The position numbers and the translations under genes were made by a program. Source: Acanthopleura granulata (taxonomy: Eukaryota > Mollusca > Polyplacophora > Chitonida > Chitonidae). From it: DNA of 64,000 nt. The notes beneath the pieces were generated by a model. It did not search any database, was not told the origin of the DNA, and worked only from the letters and a program-made list of their open reading frames with translations. Positions 45,968-57,185 of the stretch are shown piece after piece (the first letter of the stretch is position 1; each line of letters starts with the position of its first letter). The stretch is taken from positions 18,077,970 through 18,141,969 of the forward strand of contig JABBOT010000007.1 of assembly GCA_016165875.1 (NCBI GenBank), written 5' to 3'.

Positions 45968-47232
45968 GAAAGCAAATTCTGGAAAGATAGAACTTTGTGT
46001 AACATACAAAAATGCAGGAAAAGCACTATCAACTGAAGATGAAATCAGCCTTACAGTTCACCCATCCCTCTACTCGGAAGGGTTTGAAGAACAACACATT
46101 AACTGATTAGTCCTATATCTGTTTTTATGATACAAGTAAATAGTGAAATATTAAATGTTCAAATCTATATAGTTGGGATTCTGGAAGATGATCAATCTAC
46201 ACCAATGACCAAGCTTAATCTTTTTGACAAAGATTCTTTTAAGCATGACCTAATGAGGAGCTTATAAAACTCCTTTCTGCCTTTAACAAAAGGGTCCAAA
46301 GTTGTGCACACTTTTCTTCTTTACCTGCAGTATGTCACATATTCAGGTGTGTGTATGCACACAAAACACTTTAGTAGTACACAAACACTGCAGTCACAGC
46401 AGAACAGAATGTGATTTTACTGCGATTTGGACCCTTTTGTGTAGCCCATCAGAGTCTCCCATTACATGTAAGGTTTAAAGCTGTGCTCAAGACTTTTTCA
46501 CTTAAACCTGATACAGATATTATGGAGTCCTAATGAATATGAGAGTGCTTAAACAGTTTTCAATTGAAGAGTCAAACTGTCATTGCTATGGTAACTAGGC
46601 TCAACCAACAGCGCCTTTAACGAAAATGGTCAGTCACATGCCCGCCATACTTCAAAATTCCAGGTAATGAATTTATGTTCTGCTATTACATGTGGCTGAC
46701 AGGTTGAGTTGTGGTAGATGCTTTGGAGCATAAACTTTGTCAGATCAACATGCACTGACTAATAGTTTCATATCAGACAAGTGCAGTTTCTGCAACGTTT
46801 TTGCTGGCCACAGTGTGATGAGTCTAATAAGGTCGAATTTCACATAGAAGTGAAAGTCAGTAATTAATAAAGATTAGGTTTTATAAAAGAAAGGCCGTAT
46901 ATAGTTAAATCATGGCTGTCGGGTTTTCCCCTACCAGTAAGTTCACGTAGGTTGAGGCGAGAGGGGGTGCTCTTGCAAATTTACATGCATAAAAACAAGA
47001 TTTTATATTAACAAATAAGGCCAACTCATTCAGAACTCCCCTGCGATTGAAGTATGAGGCCACGGAAACTGCCCAGTGTTTTCAGAGTGAAGCTGACTAT
47101 GCAACTACTGCAAAAATCTCATCTCATACCATGTTAATTCGCGACAGGCTACACCACTGAATTTAAGAAACTCACGAAATGTCGATTCAGCTCACTGTCT
47201 GCCAGGGTTTTAAGCCTGGATTTCATAGCAGG

Positions 47233-47492
47233 GTATGGGCTCAGTTGGTTAGCGCGCTATCGTAGCACAATGACCCGAAGCCTCCCACCAATGCGGTTGT
47301 TGTGAGTTCAAGACCAGCTCATGTTGCCTTCCTCTCCGGCCGTACGTGGGAAGGTCTTCCAGCAACCTGCAGATGGTCGTGGGTTTCCCCAGGGCTCTGC
47401 CCGGTTTCCTCCCACCATAATGGTGACCGCCGTCGTATAAGTGAAATATTCTTGAGTACGGCGTAAAACACCAATCAAATAAATAAATCAAA
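47233..47492 (+). mobile_element. SINE family 1, counterpart of 36591-36850
   Basis: Same insertion in the second copy. Flanks ATAGCAGGGTATG and ATAGCAGGATATG show a 13-bp target-site duplication with one mismatch. Confidence 0.85.
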
Positions 47493-49561
47493 ATAGCAGG
47501 ATATGTCAAGTCGGAATTGTAAGAGTCCACCTACCAAACAAATAAGCGATCAACTTTCCACGCTCCAAAAATTCTAGCAATCAGGAAAAAGTAGTAAAGG
47601 AAAAGACGAAATTTTTAGTCATTAACAGTACTTACACTAAAGTAACAGCTGACTGTTAAGAAAAAGAAAACCACTGTACAACAACAACAAGCAATGTACA
47701 CAGCGGTGTTTCAAGTTTGTAAAGCACTTCCACAAATACCATATTTTGTTCACATGTTGTGTGCGTAATTTAGCTTTAACAAACAGCACTGTTCCACCCT
47801 TCACTTTCTATTTAAGGAAATTCCGTACTTTCTGAATGGGTCTCATGTAACGTAACATAAACTTCCGATTGCCGCCACAGAACTGTATACCTACCGCAAA
47901 GACTCGTAATTTCTCGCGTTATCTCTTGTCACTTTAGACTGTCTCCGTCCGGTTGGAGACCGGAAGTTTATCCTCATTCACTGCAAATCTTCTCCCAAGC
48001 ACTCTACTTGTGTTGAGAGGTGATGAATTAAACAAGCCATTCTTCGGGTGATGAACGTGGAAACATTCTCGTAACAATTAACAACGTCTTCCTATTGGAA
48101 TTTCTCTTTATTATGTATAAGCGAGTTCGACAGGCTGACGTTGGGATTTCCACCGAGAGCAATTTCTATATATATTTCCCCCTAAAATCTTGTTGATCCA
48201 CCAACTAGCTTAGCAAAGTGCTAAAGCATAGAAACTCCTAATAAAGAAATGTAACGCAAGGTTGACGTTCTCGATATTTCAGCTAAGTTTTACTTGTCAT
48301 CTTCAGGAGAGTTTCTATGCTTTTGCAATTTTCCCTAAAGTTCAGCATTTGTCAAAGTTATGGATTTTGATAGATTCTAATTGATTCACCCGCCTACATC
48401 CACCAACCCAGCCACGAGTCGCTTTTTTTTTTCTTTTTTTTTTTTGGCTTCAAAAACTTTAATGTAGGCATCAAAAGAGCCGCCAGTATCATTTTAAGGT
48501 CTCTATGTGCTCCTGAAATTGCAACATTCCGACATGCTAAACTTTGGTGACATACAGTAAATGTAAACCCAAAACAACTACCATTATGCTGATTTCACGG
48601 ACCGTGATATCCACATTTAAAGTGGTCCTAAAACCAGTATTTTAACAACAGCAACAACCAAAAATAGTGAAGATACAGGATACGGTCAGACCATCTATCC
48701 GTTACAATTAATATTTGGTAAACCTGGCACCTCATATCTATATGCGCCCTATTCATGCATATATAGACATCACGTATATATACCCTGGGACTACTTCAGC
48801 GGTGTTATATTAGTCCTAGATGATACAAATGTCGGACTCCACACGTAAATCTATATCTATCATAATATGACATGATATTTTTGGACGATTTGATCGACAA
48901 TCTTGGAAGATTTGACCAACTTTCTTGAACGATTTGCCTGTCACGGTTTTGCTCTTGAACGATTTGACCGGTATCCACTTGTTTCTCACCCAGAAAAAAA
49001 TAAAACAAGGCGCCGTCTTCCTAATGTCCGTTGTGCTTATTAAATAATGAAAGTGTTATGGGTTAGATAAGAGTAGAAGGTTTTATTTAACAGGAAACCA
49101 TTTAAAACTAAATTTAATATTGTTCTCGCTGATGTGGTGTTGTAGACTTGTACCTTTATTGTTGGAAATACTATACACATATCATACTAAAGGTACGAGT
49201 GTCGTGTGCAAGACATCCGTTCTCTCAGTGGACATGCTGGTGATTCATGTAAACTGCTCAAATATTGCCTCGTGGACAGTAAAACATAAGGCAAAAGGCT
49301 GACATCACGTCTGATTGGAGCAGGTCGATGACAGTCGTTGACAAGGGACGGTGTTCACGGTAAATCAGTTGTTGAGCTAGATTTGAAGATATATATTCCT
49401 CTTGAACGGAAAATGTATGTTCTACAAATATCACTCAAGTTTTCTTAGTTCTATGTCCAGTTGAACAGAAAATGCCAATGACATTCTTTCTGCCATTGGC
49501 GTAGGTATTTTTTTTTTGTTTTTCTTTTATTTAGAAAAAATTTATCTTTGGGCTTTCTTTT

Positions 49562-49586
49562 GTGTGTATGTGTATGTGTGTGTGTG
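49562..49586. repeat. (TG)n microsatellite
   Basis: TGTGTGTATGTGTATGTGTG-type run, just inside the unique sequence that follows the duplicated segment. Confidence 0.7.
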
Positions 49587-49864
49587 AAAAGTTGTGGGTT
49601 ATATTAAAAATATCATGATTTATCCTTTGTAGTTGATCTTAGGTATTTTAATTTTCTGCGTTTGCTAAGCCCACTGATTATTAATCCGAGATTGCTCTGA
49701 CGTTGGGATTTGCCTCAGAAATGGCGCATCCACTCAAATACGCCAGAGACTCCTAGTGTGACAGACACGGTGACTAGCAGTTGGCAACCCGAAAAGACAC
49801 TCCAGTTATCTCCAGCTGGTCAGTTATTCGCCGTGACATCTTTCCTTCCCATCGCCACGCATAG

Positions 49865-50636
49865 GCAAGTAATCCAATACGCTGCAATGCCATGAGAAGG
49901 TCCCAGTGAACACTAATAGCCCAAAATCGGCCACCTACCGTTCGGCTTTCACCTGACCACTTCAGCTCTGTTTCGCTGTTGCATTTTTCTCCTTAGGTTG
50001 GACATTTTGTATCCGCAACAATTTCTGACCCCCACCGCCAACTGGTAAGTCATAATAAAACTCTGGCAAATTCTATCTCTCTCTGTGCACGCAAGGGTTG
50101 GCCATGTTTGATGAATCTAAGCATCTCAATCAAGGGCTCGTTAAATTTTATTCTAGGGCCTTATGCTCAGCTGTTTAACATCAAGCTTCACAGCCGTTGT
50201 TGCAGACAAATGTGAAATACTTCAGGTGTTTATTAAAGGGGATCAAATGTCGCCATCGTCTAGATATTGCTCCAAAGAATGAACAACTTGCTACAACAGA
50301 GTGTAGATCCTAGGATACATTTTACGGAGGTCGAGATGGTGAAGGGGCGAGTATTGTTCCCATAATGCTTTGCGTCATCAAACATGGCGCCTTCTTGCCT
50401 TACCAAGGTCTAGGTGGAGTTGGCTTGAATTTATTATGACTCAACAGTGGGCGTTAGTGGTCGGGAATTGTAGCGGATGCCAAAAGTCCAACTTAAGGAG
50501 AAACATGCAATAGAGAAGCAGAGCCGTACATGACGAGTGAAATCCGGATGGTAGGTGGCCGAGTTTGCGCTATTAGTGTTCAATTGGACCTGCCCATGGT
50601 GTTGTAGCTTAGTGGAAAGGCCATGTGATTACTTGG
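49865..50636. mobile_element. MITE-like element with long imperfect inverted ends
   Basis: The left end (GCAAGTAATC, then GCTGCAATGCCATGAGAAGG, TCCCAGTGAACACTAATAGC and TCGGCCACCTACCGTTCGG) matches the reverse complement of the right end (50535-50636: GGTAGGTGGCCGAG, GCTATTAGTGTTCAATTGGA, CCTGCCCATGGTGTTGTAGC, GATTACTTGGC). The arms are about 90-100 bp with a small gap. The interior has no transposase frame. Confidence 0.7.
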
Positions 50637-51106
50637 CTACACCACACATTGCATTTATATATTGACAATGTTGTGAACGTCTCTTGCTGCTTGCGTTATT
50701 CTGCATGTTGTCAGCATGGCCAACATTGTTAATTGTGTGGTAATTTATGCAGTTAGCAGCAATTTTTTGTTATTTTATTTTTAACATAACAATGGGCAAA
50801 CATTTTGTATGAACTTTTGAAGTTTCTAGTATCTTATGCACTACAAACTGGCAAAAGAAGTAGTAGATGTTGATCAGTTTTTAATCAGTGTTATTAACTC
50901 ATAATTATCGCAATGATGTCAGAGCACACTTCTTTAAAAGATAGATTCAGTTTTTTTGATTGATTTTTGTTTTATTCTCCGTATTTTATTTATAGTCCTA
51001 GAGATATACAACTGTCATGTTTGTAAAATTACTTGCTTGTAATGGGGCAGGAAAAAAAATGCAGACAATTCTCCACAAAAGTTTCATTCAGTTATAAGAC
51101 AGCCTC

Positions 51107-51302
51107 AGCTGCCTTGTGGTTAAAGTGTCTGCGGTGAGGTTGGGAGATCCGGATTCAAACCAGGGTCTGGTCAGATTCTTGGCACTCGGCACTGAGAGGT
51201 TAAAGCAAGGACACAAGTGGTTGGTCCAGTGTCAGTATAATGTAACTGGATTGGGTGTCAGGTCGGGTGTCTTTGGCATGATGGTAGCACTGATGGCATG
51301 AA
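51107..51302 (+). mobile_element. tRNA-derived SINE, another family
   Basis: The head has A-box-like TGCCTTGTGGTTAAAGTGTC and B-box GGATTCAAACC. The body contains ggttggtccagtgtcagtat, aatgtaactggattgggtgt and cggcatgat-like ggcatgatggtagc. It opens 61 codons by chance. Confidence 0.6.
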
Positions 51303-52164
51303 CTCAACCTGCCACAAGAAAACAGAGTATATATGTACATGTACTAAGAACTCCTCATCATATGACTAAAGGTTGGTAAGTATGACATAAACCTAAGCAT
51401 ACATTGATAGAGACATACATTTAGTTATATACTGGCTTTGCTCTATGTTTTGTTTACATCCTGCACTCAAACTCTGCCCCTTATATTTTATTTGTGTAGA
51501 TATGATGTATGAATTTTGTTAGTATGGGCAAGTTTTTTGGTTTTTTTAAAATTTACTTGTTTGGGTTATAAATTTCAGTCATGGCACAACACATCGAAAG
51601 GCCGGAGAAAGGAGGTAATCAGGTTCTGTTACTTTGGCTGTGGACAGGCTGTAAATTTAACTCCATGACCAAATATCGAAAATGCACTTATTTTTTGTAT
51701 TATGCTTCAATTTGAGCTGTCCGTGGGGTTGACTTCAATTTACAATTCCAGTTGACAGGCCTACATTGTTACTGTATTAGGACTGGTCAAACCAAACGTC
51801 AAATCCAGTTTCCTGCATGGATTATCAAGGATTTCTTTGCTGTTAAAACATCCTAGCTCTTGACAGTCATACGGTCATTCAGCGAATTTTGTACAGTTTC
51901 AAATAAAAAAAATTGCCAAATTTGTGTGTCCCACGTATGACCTGTTCTTCCCATGAAGCAGCTAGTGTATCTGGCTTGCAGTGAAACACTTCATCTTTCA
52001 CTTTGACCTTTGTGGCCTTGGCCTTTGTTATGTCTGCCTCCGTATGCCTGCACCACAAGCACTGACCACAGGAACTCTCATCAACTCACTGGTCTCACCA
52101 TATATACTATAATGATATATAATGGCATTATAGTATACACGTATATGGGGAGTGTGGCACTGAC

Positions 52165-52305
52165 CTCTGGACGTGAAAGAGTACTGACCCCTGGATGTAA
52201 AGCATTGACCACCGGATGTAAAACACTGGCCTCTAGATGTAAAGTGCTAATCTCTGAATGTAAAACACTGATTTCTGCATGTAAAGTGCTGGTCTCTGCA
52301 GGGTT
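52165..52305 (+). repeat. 21-bp minisatellite, six to seven units
   Basis: Unit TGTAAARCACTGRYCTCTGRA. Being 21 bp it reads as a 7-residue periodic frame (CKALTTG, CKTLASR, CKVLISE), a by-product of the period. Two or three further units lie at 53742-53795. Confidence 0.8.
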
Positions 52306-52605
52306 TACGCTAGGCACGTTTTGCATCCAACTAAACACACCCATTTCCCTGCCAAATCTATTGAAAATTCCCCTTGAAACATACAAAATAAGTAAGAAAA
52401 AAAAAATCTTTTCCATCACCAGTTGAATATCTGAATCCTTTTACAGTTATGTTGACAGTAATGAGTAGTTAAATCACCAGACTAATCAGCCTGCAAACTG
52501 GCCTAATTCTTGTGTATCCACTACACCGATGAGTTCCATTCTTGAATGTGTCATTGTGTTTCACAATGGTGTCACATATGCAAAGGCCACATTCACACGG
52601 TTATG

Positions 52606-52960
52606 TGTAGTCCATCTAGATGGACTCAGGGGGTTATATTTAAATTCTGACATTTATCATAACCCTAACATGAACTCAGGGTGTTGTGTCAAAATAATGT
52701 CATTCATTGCAGCTCTGAGTCCATCACTCAAACTCCACTAAATCGCAGCGGATTACCCAACCCTTAAGTCCATGAAAATTGTCTCGGTGAGGTTCGTGCT
52801 CATGTGTCGCAAAGTTACGTGTATTCAAAATTGGCAAAAAATTTAGTAAATTAAGAAGATAAGATTTGAGATTGAACTGAAAAATGACATAGAAATGGGC
52901 AAAAGAGTTGTCCATCCAGATGAACAAAGTTAAGTGTAGGGCACTGAGGCTCTTCCAAGG
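52606..52960. mobile_element. Diverged relative of the 31847-32412 MITE-like element
   Basis: Shares actcagggtgttgtgtcaaa, attcattgcagctctgagtc, catcactc, gtgtattcaaaattggcaaa and gaaatgggcaaaa in the same order, plus the palindrome gtccatctagatggac that also follows the element at 32412. Confidence 0.6.
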
Positions 52961-52999
52961 GAACCTATAGCCTGAAACGGCCGCTCTGTCGCTCTGTAT

Positions 53000-54960
53000 T
53001 GTTTTAATAAAACCTGTTGAGCACTGTTCTGGAGGACACATCAGCATAACCAATTTATTATTATACACAATTTCAACACATTTCATTAGCACCAAATTTT
53101 GTGGCCTAGTGACGTTTATATTTTACGTTCATATCTTTTTCCAGCATATATATTGGTGAAATATTGCTGAATCAACCAATCAGTCTATTAACACTCGTGA
53201 GAATTCTTACGCCGATGATTACCAGCCCATGCATTGCAATGGTTTAACGCGTAACCGACAGGCCAACACATGGCCATGGACAAGAGGTCTCATTTCGTTT
53301 TACCCAGATCAGTGATCTTCATGCAATCATCGTGAAATGTTTTGATACAAAACATTTTTGAGTGTAACAATTATAAAAGGGCTAAAATTTGCTTAGCACA
53401 CCGTTTGCCATAGTGAGAGCAAGTTATCAAGTAGACTTCAACTTTTGAGGTCTGATTTCAGTAAATTCAGGATATGCCTGGCATTGTGAGCAGAAATACA
53501 CACAAATGTCTTTAACAGTAGTGTATTACTTATCCAGTAAAATTCAGAGGTAAATGAAGCAGCAGGAAATGGCTGCTAAACCAATTTTAGATCTCCTATG
53601 CCATTATTTAGTGACTTTTTTTCCAAAAAAGAGGGGGGGGGATACCCCCTCTCATGATCTCCCGCCCTCAGCCCTCAGATCAACGATCACTTGCTCAAAC
53701 GGACGCAAAATTTTTTCTCTGGCGGAAACCCTGCTCTGAAGGTAAAGTGCTGACCTGTGAATGAGAAGTGCTGATCTGCAAATGTAAAGCGCTTCAGGCT
53801 TATCTAACTGTGGGTAATGCACCGGCTGGGGCACATCATGTATGGATTCATGTACTCACATGTTTTCACGAGCTCACTTTGTTTGCGATAACCATGTCAC
53901 TGTTTTATATTAATTTTACAAGTACATCTAGTTGATGTTGTGGTCCATTTTATTTTTTATGATTGTTCCTGAATACCTGATGTTATCTGTTAATACAGGG
54001 CATTTATATCTTGTTTTTGTCTAGAGCTGAGGAGGGGGGGGGGGGGTCTCCATAGTCTAGTGGTAAGCATGCTACATGTAGTTAAGTACAATGAACAATG
54101 TTAAGTACAGTTAAAGGAGGATTTTGTAACAACACAAGCTGAAATTCATACATGTAATGCACATAGATAGTACACGAGGTAACAGTTATTATTGTAGGAA
54201 AAATGACCATGTTTGTTTATACTGTGACATCATGGTAAACCTCATTGACTTGTTCAATGTATTGTAAAACAGGCCACAGCTGTGTTAAGAACACACTCTG
54301 TCTTAACAGCCAAGGGCAGTGAACATAAGGGAGACAGTAAATTGGCACGAATTAGAACACAAATCTGAAGTTAATGAGGTGCAATTAATTTGAGATAAAG
54401 AAAAGCCGAGGCCTTTTGAACTCTCGAATGACATTTTCAAATGCTGTCTGTGCAGAAAACTTCTTTTTCCCTCCTTGCTTGTCGAATCCCTCTGGTTTGC
54501 CCTACTACCTGGTACATGTATGTGTTCTGCAGAGACTAAGCTCACATAGTTTCGTATAGCCTCTGGCTTTATACGACTTTAACCATGTGGTTGAAATGCT
54601 GATCAGGTGGGTTTAATCTACACGGTGGCTTGTTTATACATGCTGTGGATCTCAGGTTGACGATGTACTGAGTACATGTAGAGTACAGTAAACAGTGCAC
54701 TAACAACTCAGCTGTGACCACAAGCACAGCCTGTGATTTACATCGGTTTATTACGCATGGGTATACCTGTCTAATTACATCCAGATGTAGGCTCCACTTG
54801 GAGTATATGGTAAGTCAGAAGTAGTGGCTGTTATAGGCCTTTGTATTTCAGACTTGCTGTCACAGTCCCACACCTGCACGTAGCACACTCCTGAAACAAA
54901 ATCTAGGTGTGCTAATGGCACACCCATGAAATACATTTAATGAAGAGTTTGGGGAGTATG
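53000..54960. other. Intergenic sequence
   Basis: Contains a G-run (54034-54046) followed by a tRNA-like TCTAGTGGTAAGCATGC fragment. No gene recognised. Confidence 0.4.
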
Positions 54961-54962
54961 AA

Positions 54963-55305
54963 GCTAGGTGTGATGATCACACTCCTGGTCTTCTGTAAAG
55001 GGGTTTGATAATCACACTCCTGATCTTCTGTAAAGGGGTGTGATAATCACACTCCTGGTCTTCTGTAAAGGGGTTTGATAATCACACTCCTGGTCTTCTG
55101 TAAAGGGGTTTGATAATCACACTCCTGGTCTTCTGTAAAGGGGTTTGATAATCACACTCCTGGTCTTCTGTAAAGGGTTGTGATAATCACACTCCTGGTC
55201 TTCTGTAAAGGGGCTTGATAATCACTCCCCTGATCTTCTGTAAAGGGGTTTGATAATCACACTCCTGGTCTTCTGTAAAGGGTTGTGATAATCACACTCG
55301 TGCTC
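54963..55305 (+). repeat. 35-bp minisatellite, about nine units
   Basis: Unit GGTCTTCTGTAAAGGGGTTTG then ATAATCACACTCCT. Units with GTGTGATAATCACAC contain a 15-nt perfect palindrome; those with GTTTG break one arm. Confidence 0.9.
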
Positions 55306-55682
55306 AAAACAAAAACAAAGGCCTGCTGTTAGTGTATTCAGGGGAGATTTAGCCATTTCTCTCCTTTCCCTTTTAATGTGTAACAGTACATTTTGTATTG
55401 TAATGAAAAAGTAATTTATTGGAACGAAGCATGACTTGGTGGTTGAGGTACTTACATTGTAATTGTTTGTCACAGGTCTGTGAGACAGGGTTTCAGTAAG
55501 CGTTTTAAACATGCAACATTTCCCAGCTTCTGTTCTTCTCAATAACAGAACAACAGACTTGGCAATAAGGATCAAATGTATGTCCCATAATTTCATGCAA
55601 GATTTAATTTTCCACTTAATTAAAGTTATCTCTTTCTTTGTTTTTCTGGATCCTCATGAAAACAGGACTTTGTTGACAAACT

Positions 55683-55719
55683 CCTTGCGGTGTGTGCAGC
55701 TGCTGCACACACCGCAAGG
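55683..55719. repeat. Perfect 37-nt palindrome (18-nt arms, 1-nt centre)
   Basis: The left arm CCTTGCGGTGTGTGCAGC (55683-55700) and the right arm GCTGCACACACCGCAAGG (55702-55719) are exact reverse complements around a single T. The arms are more GC-rich than the surroundings. Pairing stops abruptly on both sides. Confidence 0.95.
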
Positions 55720-56230
55720 TATGAAGTTGAATTCTAAACTGTCTGACTGAAACCCAAACAATCGAAACTGTAAAATGAGTTTTTCTGTGTGATTAAACCC
55801 CACGGCTATCAGTGAAATAGGCAGGAATATCCTTTGTTGACTGCAGAATGCTTACAACTTCTGAACTGACCAAGTTTCTTTGAGATACCCAGTTTCTTTA
55901 CAGAATCATGTGATGTGAAGTGTTCTGCTGTTATGCTTTGGCAGTCACATGTACATTTGTGCTGTATTTTATTTGTTTTCATTGCACTGTGTATTTTGAC
56001 CACCTGTGCTTCAAGTTGATACATGTATACATGTAGTGCATGTATTTGGCTTTTACACTGTATCATGGTCAGTGTGGCATTGTCTGTGTTACTGGCACAT
56101 GGAGCTACATGTTCACTCTACACTATATAAAAGTGCTGGCTTCATTTTACTCAGTGGTGCACTCAGAATGTCAACTTTGTGATTTGTTAATATCATGTAT
56201 TAATAAAGCATGCATTTATGGTGTGGGCTT

Positions 56231-56503
56231 TTAACATAGATAAGGGGGCCTCCATGGCTCAGTTGGTTAGCATGCTAGCGAAGCACAGTGACACAGAAGC
56301 CTGTAGACCAATGTGGTCGCTGTGAGTTCAAGTCCAGCTAATGCTGTCTTCCTCTCTGGCTGTACACGGGAATGCATGCCAGGAACCATGGGATGGTCGT
56401 GGGTTTTCCTGGGCTCTGCCCGGTTTCCTCCCACCATAATGCTGGCCGCCGTCGTATAAGTGAAATATTCTTGAATACAGCATGACTGAATAAATTTAAC
56501 ATA
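56231..56503 (+). mobile_element. SINE family 1, full length, TTAACATA duplication
   Basis: The element at 56239-56495 runs from the tRNA-like head (gggcctccatggctcagttg) to the cttgaatacagcatgactga end and is flanked by TTAACATA on both sides. It lies upstream of the transporter gene. Confidence 0.85.
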
Positions 56504-57185
56504 AATACATGCAGTTGAAGTCAAATTACAAAATGGGATAGAGAAACATGTTTCTCTGCATTTTAGTTTCGTGTAATATGAGGAGTAATTGTCATGCGCA
56601 CATGTACATGAACTTTTGTAATTCCACTTGCATTGAAAGTACGTTGTTACGTTATAGAAAGGAACCTGTTCTGAAAGAGCATAAATTTGCTGTTGGAGGA
56701 AAAAATGTAGAAAATCCAGCCTTAATTGTTCAAACCCCATGATCAGTTTCGGTTGCTACTCTTTAAATTTGAACTTGGCTTCATTCATATTCTCATTGAT
56801 CTGGACGTAGGTAAAATTCAGTGCTGGAAAAGATACAGGTGAGGTAACCAAAGGACCCAAAATTTCCATTTTAGAAGGAAATAAATTTATGTCATAGAAT
56901 AGTGCTTTTAGTGCTTAAACTTATATTTATCTAGTTGGATAGCATCCTTCCTTCCAGAAAATCCTCAAAACACCTTTTTAAGATCAACAGAACTCTCAGT
57001 GTCAGGCAGAATGTACAACGTAGTGATGGTCTAAGGTTTAGGTCATGTACCATACATGTCACTGCGCATATGTATTGCTGCATTTCTTACCGACAAAGAA
57101 CTTGTACATATGTCTGCTTGTTTCGTTACAGATGTGGAGTTGATAAGACTTAGCCTCGAATCTTATCGAGAAGACAGTGGGCAAA

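Larger units (their letters stand above)
38859..49489. repeat. Second copy of 27658-38846 (about 10.6 kb), probable allelic overlap
   Basis: Collinear with 27658-38846 throughout, with scattered substitutions. Indels include absence of about 100 bp matching 28582-28700, absence of about 38 bp near 36258-36295, and fewer minisatellite units (about 16 against 20). The same MITE, SINE and PARPBP exons occupy the same places. Ends coincide with the N gap on one side and, on the other, with the point where the left copy stops. Confidence 0.95.

Noticed and set aside
51107..51302. A tRNA gene, because of A- and B-box-like sequences
   Set aside because: The head does not fold into a complete cloverleaf by eye and is followed by a SINE body; the same applies to the family 1 SINE heads.
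52010..52426. 138-codon plus-strand frame with CK-x-L repeats
   Set aside because: The periodicity comes from a 21-bp minisatellite that happens to be a multiple of three; no homologous protein family is recognised.
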